DNA from: Allacma fusca
Lineage: Eukaryota; Arthropoda; Collembola; Symphypleona; Sminthuridae
Reading direction: 5' to 3'
Assembly: GCA_947179485.1 (NCBI GenBank)
Contig: OX359247.1
Span: 2,261,060 to 2,325,059 of the forward strand
Length of the DNA: 64,000 nucleotides
Shown here: in pieces, positions 34,978 to 46,011 of the stretch
How the letters are laid out: each line of letters starts with the position of its first letter
How positions within the stretch are numbered: the stretch's first letter is position 1
Notes under the pieces: generated by a model
Seen by the model: only the letters and a program-made list of their open reading frames with translations
Databases searched by the model: none
Told to the model about the DNA's origin: nothing
Program-made: the position numbers and the translations under genes

Positions 34978-36451
34978 CTATTGATTTTCTAACTCAAACT
35001 CAAGCATCGTTTTGGCCCACACAGCATTCATGGGGTCCAGAATGGGTTCCTCCATTGTCCACTCCATGTACTTGACGTTGTTCCATCGATCGACGAGTAT
35101 GATTGTATGAGTTCTAAATAAATTTCTATTGATCAATCCCAAATTTGCAGGGCCTTTCTATGATTATTTTGAATGTATTAAAATACCTGGACCCGTAGTT
35201 TTTCCAAGGGATGTGAACAAATCTACTGCTAATGCCCTCCGCGAACTCATCGGTTCGAGCAGTTGCCAAAGTTTTCATGGCTGGGTCAGGGTAAAATCTG
35301 AAAAAGTACATATAAAATGTAAGCACTGTACACATTGTCTAATATTTACAACCTCATTTAAAATCAAGGCACTGTGGTCTGTAAAATAACTAGTAATGAA
35401 GAAATGTCCCAATATATAAATGCTTTTCTATAATTTTTAGTATATACCTGTAGGAGTCTTTAAGTATGTTAAGCAGCCCACAAACAAGCTCATCTTCCTG
35501 AGTTTGGTCAAATGTATTAATTAAATTTTGGAACTTAATTTGCCCATCTGTAACCTTTCTGAAAGGAGCATTGTATAAGCAGTTTCCGAAGCTGTGGCTC
35601 TCATCAGAATTTAAATGAACTTGGTAATGATCTTTGGATAAGTCTCCTCTAATATAACTTATATCTCCATTGTACAACGTTGGGGAATAGTTCGAGAAGT
35701 AGGAAATATCAACTCCGTTTTCTTTATCACTGCAAAATAGAAGAAGCTCAGAATTAAACAGGCAAATTTATACGAGTGTTTGCATCTGTGTATCTTTTTA
35801 TTTATAAATAAGTACTATGAATATCAATTGAAATATTTGTTCACAAACCTTCCATTCAGATCAATGGTCAAAATATTGAAGCTGTGGTAGCTTTCAGATG
35901 CATTTTGTCTCTTTAACAGATTGCCATATTCACTTCCCGTTAGATTTGATTGGAGGAAATTTGTTACCAAACTAACCAAACAAAATTAGTACATTTTAAA
36001 AAAAGAGTAAAAATTGTAACGTGAAGGAAAAAAAATATTTCAAAATACTTTATTACAATCCCCTCCCGAGCTTCTGCGATTTGACAGTATTGGGTTTTGG
36101 GGGCATGTTGAGCAAGGCTGCAACCTTGCCTTGCTTATTCATTCCCAACCATGTTCCTCCTTCTTTGCCTGGCTCAACATCCTGACCTTTAAATTTTATA
36201 GGAGAAATGGTTCCAGATTATTCTCACCGGATTATCAACAGGGAATAAATTATAAATGCATATTAATTCCCTTAGTACTAATATTTTTTATAAAGCGTAA
36301 ATAATTTACCTGCAACAATATTTGAGTCTGGTGGCCAGAAGTGAGCTTTCCTGGAAAGTCTGGAGTAGTTTTCGTCCCGGTTGGCAGCCAAGATTAATTT
36401 ATATTTGTCCTCTTTTGGACAAGATGATGTAGACATAAATAATATGCACAT
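34978..36451 (-). CDS. TANGO2: TANGO2 homolog (NRDE/DUF833 family)
   Basis: Six exons: 36451-36310, 36186-36057, 35971-35849, 35729-35448, 35297-35187, 35113-34978; GT-AG introns, consistent frames, 307 residues (human protein 276). Family members are cytosolic or mitochondria-associated; loss in humans causes metabolic crises and a Golgi/ER trafficking defect. Reported roles include heme or lipid handling. Family marks: MCILF start with Cys2 (nucleophile position of Ntn-type folds), LILAANRDENYSR (the NRDE motif), GKEGGTWLGMNKQGKVAALL, GRGFLVTNFL across the exon 2/3 junction, HSFGNCLYNAPFRKV in place of the usual YGLSN stretch, and THTIILVD near the end. The ATG at 36451 is chosen because Cys2 must follow it; an in-frame ATG at 36472 would add seven residues. 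Confidence 0.93.
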
Positions 36452-38293
36452 GTTCAAGCAAAAATCTGGCACGGTTTTAAATAATTGCAGTTCAAATTAC
36501 TCGTGTCAAGAACTAGAACTGGAAGGCTTAGATGTAAATTAAAATTAATTATTTCACGAAAGTGCGTTTAATTTTGGGAATAGAATAACTTGGAGTAAGT
36601 CAGATTTGGCATGTCAGTATTTCATTATCTTTGCGTACTAGACGAAAGCCACACGTTTCCTCATTCTAATCTCTGTCAGATAAGGAAATTATTGTAAAAT
36701 TATTATTGTTATCATTCAAAAGTTTTATTTGATCAGTCGCACTTTAACCCGCTCACGTCAATACTTCACAACAGTTTGCCAGGAAACATTTTGTACTGCA
36801 AGAACAGAGCAGTATAGATTAAAAGAGAGTGGATGTGTGGCATGTATGGCTCAAGTATCCCCATGAAAATATAACTTTTGAAGCTTATACAGATTTCTGC
36901 AGAATTTCATGTGTACAGTATACTGTACCTAATATGTTGAGTGTTGAGTACTCGTCCCTGAACTTTACAATGGCATTTTGGATGGAGGAACTATATAATT
37001 TGTATACTTAATAATAGAAGCTTCTTCCCTTGAGTCCCACTGTGTGCTTTACTGACCATTCCGTATAAGTACTTCGGATGATTATAAGAATTTCAGTCAA
37101 ATATTAAGAGTGGAAACAAAATACTTGTAAATATTCCGGTTTTATCGTTGTTATAGTCATACAAAACAAAAATATAAAACCCGCACAGGAGTATAGGTTG
37201 AAATTTGTTGAGCCTTGACTATATGCACACGAGGACAGCGACGCAACTTGTTTTCTTCGTTGGGCTCTGTCAAATATTATCCTTATGGGTTATTATTAGC
37301 GTTAGAGAGAATTTTTCGATTGGTTTCCTTCAAACTACATTGCTGTACGTATGAAGCACACCAAACCAAGGCTTTTGGAAAGGAATGATAGGGATAGTAT
37401 AGGTATATTGAGTAATTTTGACAAATATTATTCCTCGTGATGTCACAGTAGGAGTTGGCTCTTACGTGTACAGTACACCACACACCTCAATTTTTCCTTG
37501 AGATTTATTACATAGTATGGCTATGTGCTTGGAGTTTTTGCGTAGTTAAAAGAGACAAAAATAGACAATATGTTAAGCAGATTCGCAAATGCCATTCGCT
37601 CGTGAGGACGTTAACCCTGGTCAGGAAATAAATTTGTATCTGATTTTTATTATTCGAGAAGATGAATTCTTCGAAGCATTGAAAGCAAGTAGTTAGTAAC
37701 TAAATAAGCGCTAATAGCTAGAACACAATTATATGCAGTGTGTGCACATAAAGTGACAGTGCTCCCATATGAAATTTTATAACATTTTGCGGAAATGGCC
37801 GAAGACTAACTTTTTACACTGGTGTTTAAAACTGTGTAAATCACAAATTAATACATATGTCAGTTTATACTATAATAATTATTCTATACCACCTGGATAA
37901 TTATTTTGGTACATACACTTTGCCATAAAGCTATTCCCCCATCCTAGCCCACATAAATGAATAAATTTTAAAATACTTGCATCCCCCAGTTTTGTAGCAA
38001 ATTCTTTTCCTGATTTTTTAAAATTTGCTTCATTGGCATCGGTCAACTATTCCGCTCACAGGGGTTACAAACGTGAAACAAAGTCAGAGTTTTTTACGTA
38101 TTTCGATTTCAGCAACTGCTTATTATGAGTGATAAAACTTATGGAGCAAAGTAGAAAGAAGTTCAGTTTTAAGAACGACACTGAGATACTGAGAAAGTTA
38201 TGAATATGTAGTTTATACTACATTATATATTAATACATGATATTGTATAAAAACACTATTACTTGAATCAATAAGAAGATAACGACGGTTATT
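36452..38293. other. Intergenic, TANGO2 5' side
   Basis: AT-rich DNA with no supported gene. Short open frames lack motifs. The TANGO2 promoter should lie in its first few hundred bases. Confidence 0.45.
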
Positions 38294-40018
38294 CTTTCCT
38301 ATCTGGTATATAGGATTTTAACATGGGATTTTTTATGGTGTATTATATGGAATTTCCACTGGGACGCACCAGGAAAATATCTGGTACAAGTTGTGGAATT
38401 TGTATTAGGTATATAACATGGTATCAATCGATTATACCAGTCATTTACTGAACCACAAAATGTCAATGTTAAAGGGCACGTCAGAAAGATTGGTCCTTTG
38501 GTTTGGGGCGGGGTTTTGGGCGAAAGGAAGAAGTACCAGGAATATACTTGGTATTAATTTTTCTGGAATTGGTACTGGCTGTGATCATTCCCGTAAGGGA
38601 AACCAGGTATATTTTCACTACACCGAGAATATACTTGGTATTAATTTTTTTGAAACTGGTGTTGACTATGAGGATTCCCGTAAAAGAAACCAGGTATATT
38701 TTCACTCGACCGAGAACATACTTGGTATCAATTTAAAGGTAAACTGGTATTAACAATAAGAAATGAAGTAACTACCACCAAGTATATTCTGACTCCACCG
38801 AGAACATAACTGGTAGTATTTTTTGCGAAACTGGTGCGGACAATAAGGAATCAGGCAGGTTAAAAGTAAGTATATTTTGTGTTTTTGTGAAACAAACATG
38901 GCATTAATTGGACAAAATACTTTTCGGGTGAATCAGAATTTGGGGAATTGGAAACCTAACCCGTCGTTTCGGACGTTCAGGTTAGGTTAGTTCGAGTGGA
39001 AAGGCGCGCTATTGTCACCACGTTGGCTCCTTCGGGGCCATCGCAGTGCCAGCGCTCCTTTCCAATCGAACTAACCTAACCCTCACTGTCCGAAACGACC
39101 ACCAACACGAAACAGACCCTCGGAGGGTGATATCTTAATGTAATGGAATAATGGGGTAGATGACAGAGTATGTTCTCGACGAGGAATTTAATCTGTGGAA
39201 GAAATAGGTTATATAGAAAGAATTTATGGAAGAAGCAGAGGGCACACGTGGTAGCTCTTTGCAAGAATTAACAAGTTGTGGGTTCACACGACAAATTATC
39301 TATTAACTTGGCACTACGTGCCAAGTACGCCGGATTACTTTTTTGGGGAGGTTACCCCAGAATGTGTTTTGGGTTTCGGGACGGCCACTGCAGAATAAGT
39401 TTTCGGCTATGTCATCTACGGTCATGTTGTTCCCTTGTTTAGTATTTGTGTAAATTTAATTGTTACATGTTGAAACGACCCTGCCATTTCGCTTGGGTAC
39501 TTCTCCATTGATCTTATTGGTTGAAATGTACTTTGCGGTTATTTTTGGCCTACATAGCTACCCTCGGAAGCCATGTTTTCTTGTCAATCCTCACTGTTAC
39601 TAGCAGTTTTATACTTGGTGGAAGTTACGTGATTCCTCATTGTCAGCACCAGTTTTTCTTCAAGTAGTACCAACTATATTCTCGGTGGAGTGAAAATATA
39701 CCTGGTTTCCCTTACGGGAATGATTACAGTCAGCACCAGTTTCAAAAAAATTAATACCAAGTATATTCTCGGTGGAGTGAAAATATACCTGGTTTCTTTT
39801 ACGGGAATCCTCATAGTCAACACCAGTTTCAAAAAAATTAATACCAACTATATTCCTGGTTCCGTAAGTGTCTGGTATAATTGTAATGTACCAGGTATTT
39901 TTCCTGGTAGTAGAAACGGGTCTTGATGTAGTGTGAACCAGCATATTCATACCAGGTATGTAGTTGGTGCCGTCTACCAGATAGGTATGTAGTTGGTGCC
40001 GTCTACCAGATAGGAAAG
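38294..40018. mobile_element. Fold-back element with 87-bp repeats in inverted clusters
   Basis: Termini CTTTCCTATCTGGTA (38294-38308) and its exact complement (40004-40018). Inside are two clusters of an 87-bp unit in opposite orientation (about 38530-38890 and 39640-39900); the same peptide-like string appears from the plus strand of one and the minus strand of the other. A 29-bp segment is duplicated at about 39955-40014. The centre holds a smaller imperfect hairpin (arms 38962-39010 and 39051-39101). No transposase. Target duplication not resolved. Confidence 0.8.
38962..39101. repeat. Imperfect hairpin nested in the fold-back element
   Basis: Arms of about 50 bp read GTCGTTTCGGAC...GTTAGGTTAGTTCGA...GGAAAGG on the left and the complement on the right, with a few mismatches and a GC-rich loop. 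Probably a small separate insertion. Confidence 0.7.
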
Positions 40019-40727
40019 TATATCCAATACGAGCTCTAGTACTTCTTACGCATAGTAAAACTAAATGACTTAACCGGGAGGGATTACATCAAAATATTTA
40101 TAAGAAAATATACGAGGCACAAGTGTTACAATTGCAGCATTATTTTAACTCATAAAATAGTTACAATATCGTCTTGTACTTACAAGTTCAAAACGCAAAA
40201 AGGAATGGTTGCTGTTATAACCTCAATTAGTAACCACACATGTAAACAATTGCAATCCAATCGCATTACAAGGTTTCCGGAAAGGAATGTACCGATTACT
40301 AATTTCACGTGTCTTCTTTCCCAATTTCACTGTTAGGGGACATACATATATAACGTTATCATTTTTCGTCATAATTTAGACCCATGTACCTTCTGGTTAT
40401 CATTGGTTAGCTTTGAGGAAATAGACGACCTACTGCTAACATTAGCATGCACAAGTTAAACCGCACCAAAATTCAAAATTATGGAACTGCAATTTATAAT
40501 CTCAACTAGTAAAAACCCTGTGCTACACAGGGACAATTACTCGGGGAGATTTTATAGTGTGAGTGTAGAAATTAAAGGCTAAACGGCTTACGATCTTACG
40601 TATCAAGCCCTGTCATGGAGACTTTTATTGTATGCCGTGTGAGCTTATTGTAACAGTAGCGCGCGGAGCTTTAAATCAACGGACAGGTAGTGCTCGTTAA
40701 TAATAAGGATCCCCATACAAACCAATG

Positions 40728-43700
40728 CTGCCTGCCAGGCTAGCCTGTCAAGTCTATTCTTTAAAGTTTAGTCCCGCAGCTAGTCAAGTATAGTCAAGTC
40801 AGCTGTATGTTTAAGTAGCAATAGTCTAGTCCTAGTGTTGATTCTGCAACTGGTTCCCTAGTCCAGTATAATCTATTCACCTAGTCCCAGTGTATTTTTT
40901 ATGAAAATTCCTACATTATGATTAGTAACATATAAAAACTATTGTTTAAAAAACTTGTCCAGTGAAATATAACGTTTCGTTGAGCTTAAAAGTTTCAGAT
41001 TTTAGCGTGTACATGTAACAAAAAACTAGCTCATGTTTATGATCTCACCCTTTGTAATTAATAAGACGTTAGCTATTCGATAATAACATTAAAAAATGTA
41101 TATAATTATTTAATTAGCATTGTTTCTGTTCACCATTATAATACTGCTTTAAAACCAACTCGGTTTATTTGGGTAGGCTTTGTTCCACACTTTTCGCAAT
41201 TTGTTACACAAAAAGTGCTTCTCAGTTGTGGTGATTTTGGCATTTGCCCTTTTAGGTACTAGCCCAAATTTTTTCTCTGGCGTACACAATTTTGTTAAAA
41301 GATTTTTATTAATTAAATGAGGCAATGCTACTGAAAGTTATCTGTATCTCAGCTAATGTACACGCGGATTACATTGAGGGACACGAATGTATCGAATGTA
41401 AACGGTCCATTAACCACGGTCTGTTGTGGACACAATGATTTACTCCCGGTCTTTGTTTGTAGTTTCTAATTTTATTGTAGATGTCCCAGTCGCTGAATAC
41501 TGTTTGATTTGAAAAGTTGGAATTTGGGCTCATTAAATGATAACGTTATAATTCTTCTCCATGACCCATGTATACAGTTAGCATGAGTTAACCTTTTGAA
41601 TTTTGACAACCCACCCATATGATAACGTTATATGTGTATGTCCCCTTACATGTTTCATGGTTTTTATCTTCACTTTGGATGTCGTCCTCGAGCTTCATGC
41701 TCTTCTTAGTCACTGGGAATATCTTCCTGTCGTTTCATTTCCTGCGAGTTTGTATTCGTTTTTAATGCCTTACTGGAGTCATGGACGACATTTTTATGAC
41801 GCGTTAAACTGTAGTTCTGTGTAAATTTCATGTGGCAAATGTCACATGCCAAGGGCTTGACTCCATCATGGCTTTTCAAATGTGTAAATAAGCTGGAGCC
41901 GTGCCGAAATGTTTTGTCACACTTTTTGCATTCAAAGGTATTTTCTTCGCTGTGAGAAAGCAGGTGGTCGCTGAGGTAGTTCAGAAGGATACTTTTGCCA
42001 CAAATATGACATACAGAATCCATGTGAACTTCGGCATGTGTCGTTAGGTGACCCAAAGATCCGAAGACACGCCCTCACACTTCACATCCAAACTACTTGT
42101 CGAAGCCCTCAGGGTGCTGCAATGTATGGTGAGATTCCAGACCCTCGAGAGAGAGGGATAAGGTTTCCCAAATAATTCGCACAAAAATAACTGACGATCA
42201 TCTGTGGTCTGTGTCCATGTGGATTTTCAAATAGCTGCTCGAACGGAATACCTTTCCACATAACTTGCAAATCGCGCTGCCCTCTGGAAAATACAAAAAC
42301 TCTTCATATTGTGAGCGTTCAAGATTTGTTATTTCTAAAACACTATGAACAATTCACTTACCAATGTGATTTTTGGGCCGCACTGGTAAGTGCACTAATT
42401 TATGGAGTATGCTAAAAGTACTGAAGAAATCTAATTTTTAATTTATGAGGATTTGTTGTTAGTTTGGTTCTCTAAATATTGGGGGATATTTTTTGTTACA
42501 AATTGTAATGATTAATTGCGAGCATATCGTCGGTGAAGAGGTAAAATGATCTAGGTGCATAATTGATTAGAATCAAAATGATCTACATAACTTTTTCCCT
42601 AAAGGCAAAATGAACTGGGTGCAAGCCTCTTTAAAAGCAAACTGATCTACATACAATTTTCCTTAAAAGCAAAATGATCTAAGTGCTGATCTAATTTTTT
42701 GTGTGAGAAAAATAGCATCTGTAAGGAGGACACGTGGCTTATACGGGCTAACCATGGCTGTAATTGACCTAGGGTTCAGGGTTAATATTGTCTGAAGGGT
42801 TTGCTATTACTAAGGATCATTCCGGCAACTAAAGTTAATTTCACTTTTTGCATCTAATACATTTTTAGTTACGAAAACTGCAATCTTCATTTATTTTAAA
42901 ATCGACGAATTAAAAGACGATTCAAAATCACAGTGTGCTCATGTGTTAGTGTGCACATTGAATTGGTTTTCCCTTTAATAATTCTCAACGTGGAGTTTCT
43001 TCAAATCGTATTTTACGATCATCCCCATCATCATAACATTCGGAATCATTTTTAAATGTTAAATCATAACTGACAACATTTTTTTCAATGTTACTGAAAG
43101 AAAGAAATGGAGGCATTGGGGAATTAAATGCCTATATACAAGATTTTGAATACCTCGCATGTTTGTACACCGGCATTAGAATGTGTTTACTTATATTGTT
43201 TTTATTATAATTTGTATCTAGATCATTTTGCTTTTAGGAAAAGCTGCATCTAGATCATTTTGTTTTTAAAATTCAATGCAAGTAGATCATTTTGCCTTTA
43301 GTGAAACTGCAAGTAGATCATTTTGATTCTAATCGATCATGCACCTAGATCATTTTGCCTCTTCACCGACGATATACCATCTTCCCGTCCCTGATTATAT
43401 CGCCGCTCATTCAGCTACCTGGCAGATCCCGCATTTTATCTCCTCATCTCGACCTCCCTCATTTTATTCATGAACTTCTGAGTCCAAGACCAGGATCAGG
43501 GCATTCCCTCGTCCATTAAATTTGAGCAATTCATGGGAATTTTTTAGTTTTAGTCATGAATAGGAATCGACTAGGAATTGACTAGGAATAGATAATAGAC
43601 TAGGAGTTTTAGGAAAAAGTGTGAACAGGAGTAGACTGGACTAGTGCGAAGAAAGTAGAAGAATAGACTAGAATTGAATAGGCAAGGACAATCCTCCGAA

Positions 43701-43735
43701 AGAATAGAATAAGACTAGTCAAGCTCGTGGGCACA
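40728..43735. repeat. Inverted clusters of CTAGTC / GACTAG words
   Basis: A cluster of CTAGTC/CAAGTC words at 40740-40900 is mirrored by GACTAG/GACTAGGA words at 43540-43720. This is the arm layout of the window's hAT MITEs. The outer ends are only weakly alike (CTG.GCC...AGTCTATTCTTT). The interval encloses a zinc-finger relic and a MITE. It may be one element that took in host sequence, or two unrelated arms. Confidence 0.4.
42527..43372. mobile_element. MITE with long inverted ends and TA flanks
   Basis: About 60-bp inverted ends (42527-42590 and 43310-43372) begin TCGTCGGTGAAGAGG and contain repeated AAAATGATCTA / TAGATCATTTT words. TA lies on both sides (42525-42526, 43373-43374), which suggests a Tc1/mariner-type MITE rather than hAT. 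No coding capacity. Confidence 0.85.
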
Positions 43736-44254
43736 GTGATAATTGCACCAAGTTTACTGTAGTTAACTGCAGTTTACATCGGAAGACCTTGCTTGTTAGA
43801 TGTATGTGTAGGTATGAAATTCAATATTTCGAACAGTAGGAAGTATGTTTCATACTCTCTACAGTCTCTATAGTCTACGCTCTATAACCGCCCCGCGTTA
43901 ACAATGTTAAGATTTTTCATCTTATCAGTTCTGCTCGTCAGAATTTTCTTTGCACTCGTTTGCACCAGTGGAAACATTTTCATGTCAAAACTTGCTTGTC
44001 TTACTAGATTACAAATTTCACAAAAAAATCCTTCCCATTGTTACCTGACTTGTGTATTTGTTGCAACATCACGTTGATTAGGGTCAACATTATTTATTTT
44101 TTCAATCTCATTTTTTCAATTTTCTCAGTCTGCAGGATTGCAATATTATTACTTATGCCTAAAATAATTGGATATGCAATTAACTTACCAATATGAATGC
44201 ATCTAACTCTAACATGTTCCTTAATAATCTGAGTGATGTTGTTGAATGTGAGGT

Positions 44255-44425
44255 GAGTCAGTGCTCGGACTGGGTACCCAGGTAAATTATTTTAGTACCC
44301 GTACCCATGCATATACTTGAAACTACAATGTAGTACGTGTACCCACAATTTACCCATACCCGTAACGTACCCAAAACCTGTGCCCGTACCCGAATACCTA
44401 TTGTTTGTACCCTGGTATTACTCGG
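44255..44425. repeat. GTACCC-word block, MITE remnant
   Basis: Dense GTACCCGTACCC words like those at the ends of the 18153-19058 element. It starts at a CAGTGC-like end (44250) abutting a zinc-finger relic. Only one arm is recognisable. Confidence 0.55.
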
Positions 44426-45589
44426 GTACTGGATGTTTGGCCGATTGAAAATGCCCGAAAGACATTTGCCCGTTCAGCTAAAAAATGTTTAATTTGTCCA
44501 TTTTTTGAATTTTTTGGAAATTCCCGATGCAGAAATGGTAGTAACTAAGATTTCCAATGAAATCAAAACTACAGGAGACACAATTACAAAAACATCTGTA
44601 TAGTAGGAACAATTCCAAAATTTGGTAAAAATAACTGCGTACAGTGCATAGGTGACCTTAATTTGTTAAATTTGTGTAGTAACGACAAAAAAGTGACCTG
44701 CGAAAATTTTGACAAGATTCAGCAGCTCAATTTTTTTCCGATAGTAATGTTTCCATGAGCAACGCATCCAGTTTCCCTTGGAATTAAATTCAAAAAGATA
44801 CTTTTCAAGTACAAGGAACTTATTACTTACCATTTAGAACAGCTAACAGTTTGAACTCTCACGAATTATTCCAAAATTCCGGAAGTGGAATTCAAAGCCT
44901 ACTTTCACGCTACCGGTCGGTAAGTGTCTGAGAGGTTGGCATCGTCATTTTCTGCAGGTTCATCTTGTAGAGACGATGCTTCGTGAAATCTTTAATTTCA
45001 TCATCCACGGAAGAAATCGCTTTGCTATGTCATCCACTGATTGTGCGGTCATTTTTCTTTTCGTGATTTGTCATAGGAATTTGAGGGGAGTTTAAAATTA
45101 ATTGCTCAATGTCTTCAACCTTACAAATTATGAGTTCCTCGACTTCTTCAGCTTTCTAGATAATTTCCCCTTCCGACGTTACGTGACTCCATAACCATAA
45201 GTTTCCTTCTACGGCTTCAGTGTCGACGGATCCAACATCCTCTAAATCAAAATCATCTACTTTGTTTATACCTTCTTTGCTTTCTTGAGCTCCAAAATCC
45301 AATCGTTCATTCGGGTCATAAAACCCTAAATTTTCCCCCACATTGCTGTGTCTGGATTGGCATCACAGTAAAATGCTAAATGAATATCCCGAACAATGAT
45401 TTTGAAAACAGTTATTAATTTAATGATTTTAATACAGCTAAAAGTTTATCAGAATTCGTACACACCAGATGTAGTGGTAGCTTTTGTTTAACTTTATTTG
45501 CAAAACAGTTACGAAAAAAAATTCAATGGAAATGAGTCTATTTCTAACAATAGGTAACAACTGTTTTAATTCAAGCTGTTTGCTGTATT

Positions 45590-45915
45590 TTTGTTCACCT
45601 TAACTTTGCTTATTGTCAGGACTTTCCTGGTATTCTTCTTCGGCATTGGAAAAAACTTCTTGTCGTTTGCTTTGTCAAAATTTTAAATAAGTTTTTGTTA
45701 CTTTTTTCGAATTATGAAACATAATTTTATGGAGGGCTACACAGTAGGTCTGATGTGAGCGGATTTCATCTCACAAATGTTACTCTAATTGGGAAACGCT
45801 CCAGCAATACTCTTCAAATGAGCATGTCGTGAAGCGCCGAAATGCTTGATACACTTTTCCCACTCAAACGTATTTTCTTCTCTGTGAGTAAGCATGTGGT
45901 TGTTCCGAAATCATT
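45590..45915 (-). pseudogene. Zinc-finger last-exon relic downstream of the intact gene
   Basis: The minus strand shows a damaged copy of the last two to three fingers and tail of exon 6 (words shared with 46012-46400), without an open frame. It lies directly 3' of the intact gene and so looks like a partial tandem duplicate. Confidence 0.6.
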
Positions 45916-46011
45916 ATACGATCATCCTTACCACACCACCAATAATGACAATTTTGCAGGAAGAAAACATGCAACACATGGTTGACTCACAGAATGTCCA
46001 GACTACGAATC

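Larger units (their letters stand above)
41640..45345 (-). pseudogene. Decayed ZAD zinc-finger paralog, scattered pieces
   Basis: Minus-strand pieces in the right order for one lost gene. 45345-45156 matches the acidic linker of exon 2 of the gene at 46012-49450 (EGINKVDDFDLEDVGSVDTE). 44252-44189 matches a finger exon next to a CTTAC donor complement. 42290-41700 matches the last exon: acceptor TTTCCAG, CKLCGK finger, a disrupted stretch near 42060-42200, then three fingers (VCHICGKS..., ECKKCDKTF..., ACDICHMKF...) and a tail. It is interrupted by the MITE at 42527-43372 and GTACCC-rich DNA at 44260-44420. Confidence 0.7.

Noticed and set aside
38418..38753. Open frame with a repeated peptide, also seen on the opposite strand at 39660-39950
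   Set aside because: The same string appears from inverted copies of an 87-bp repeat, so it reflects the element's structure, not a gene.
38978..38994. Arthropod telomere repeat (TTAGG)n
   Set aside because: Only two copies of GTTAG occur, within hairpin arms. Too short to be telomeric.
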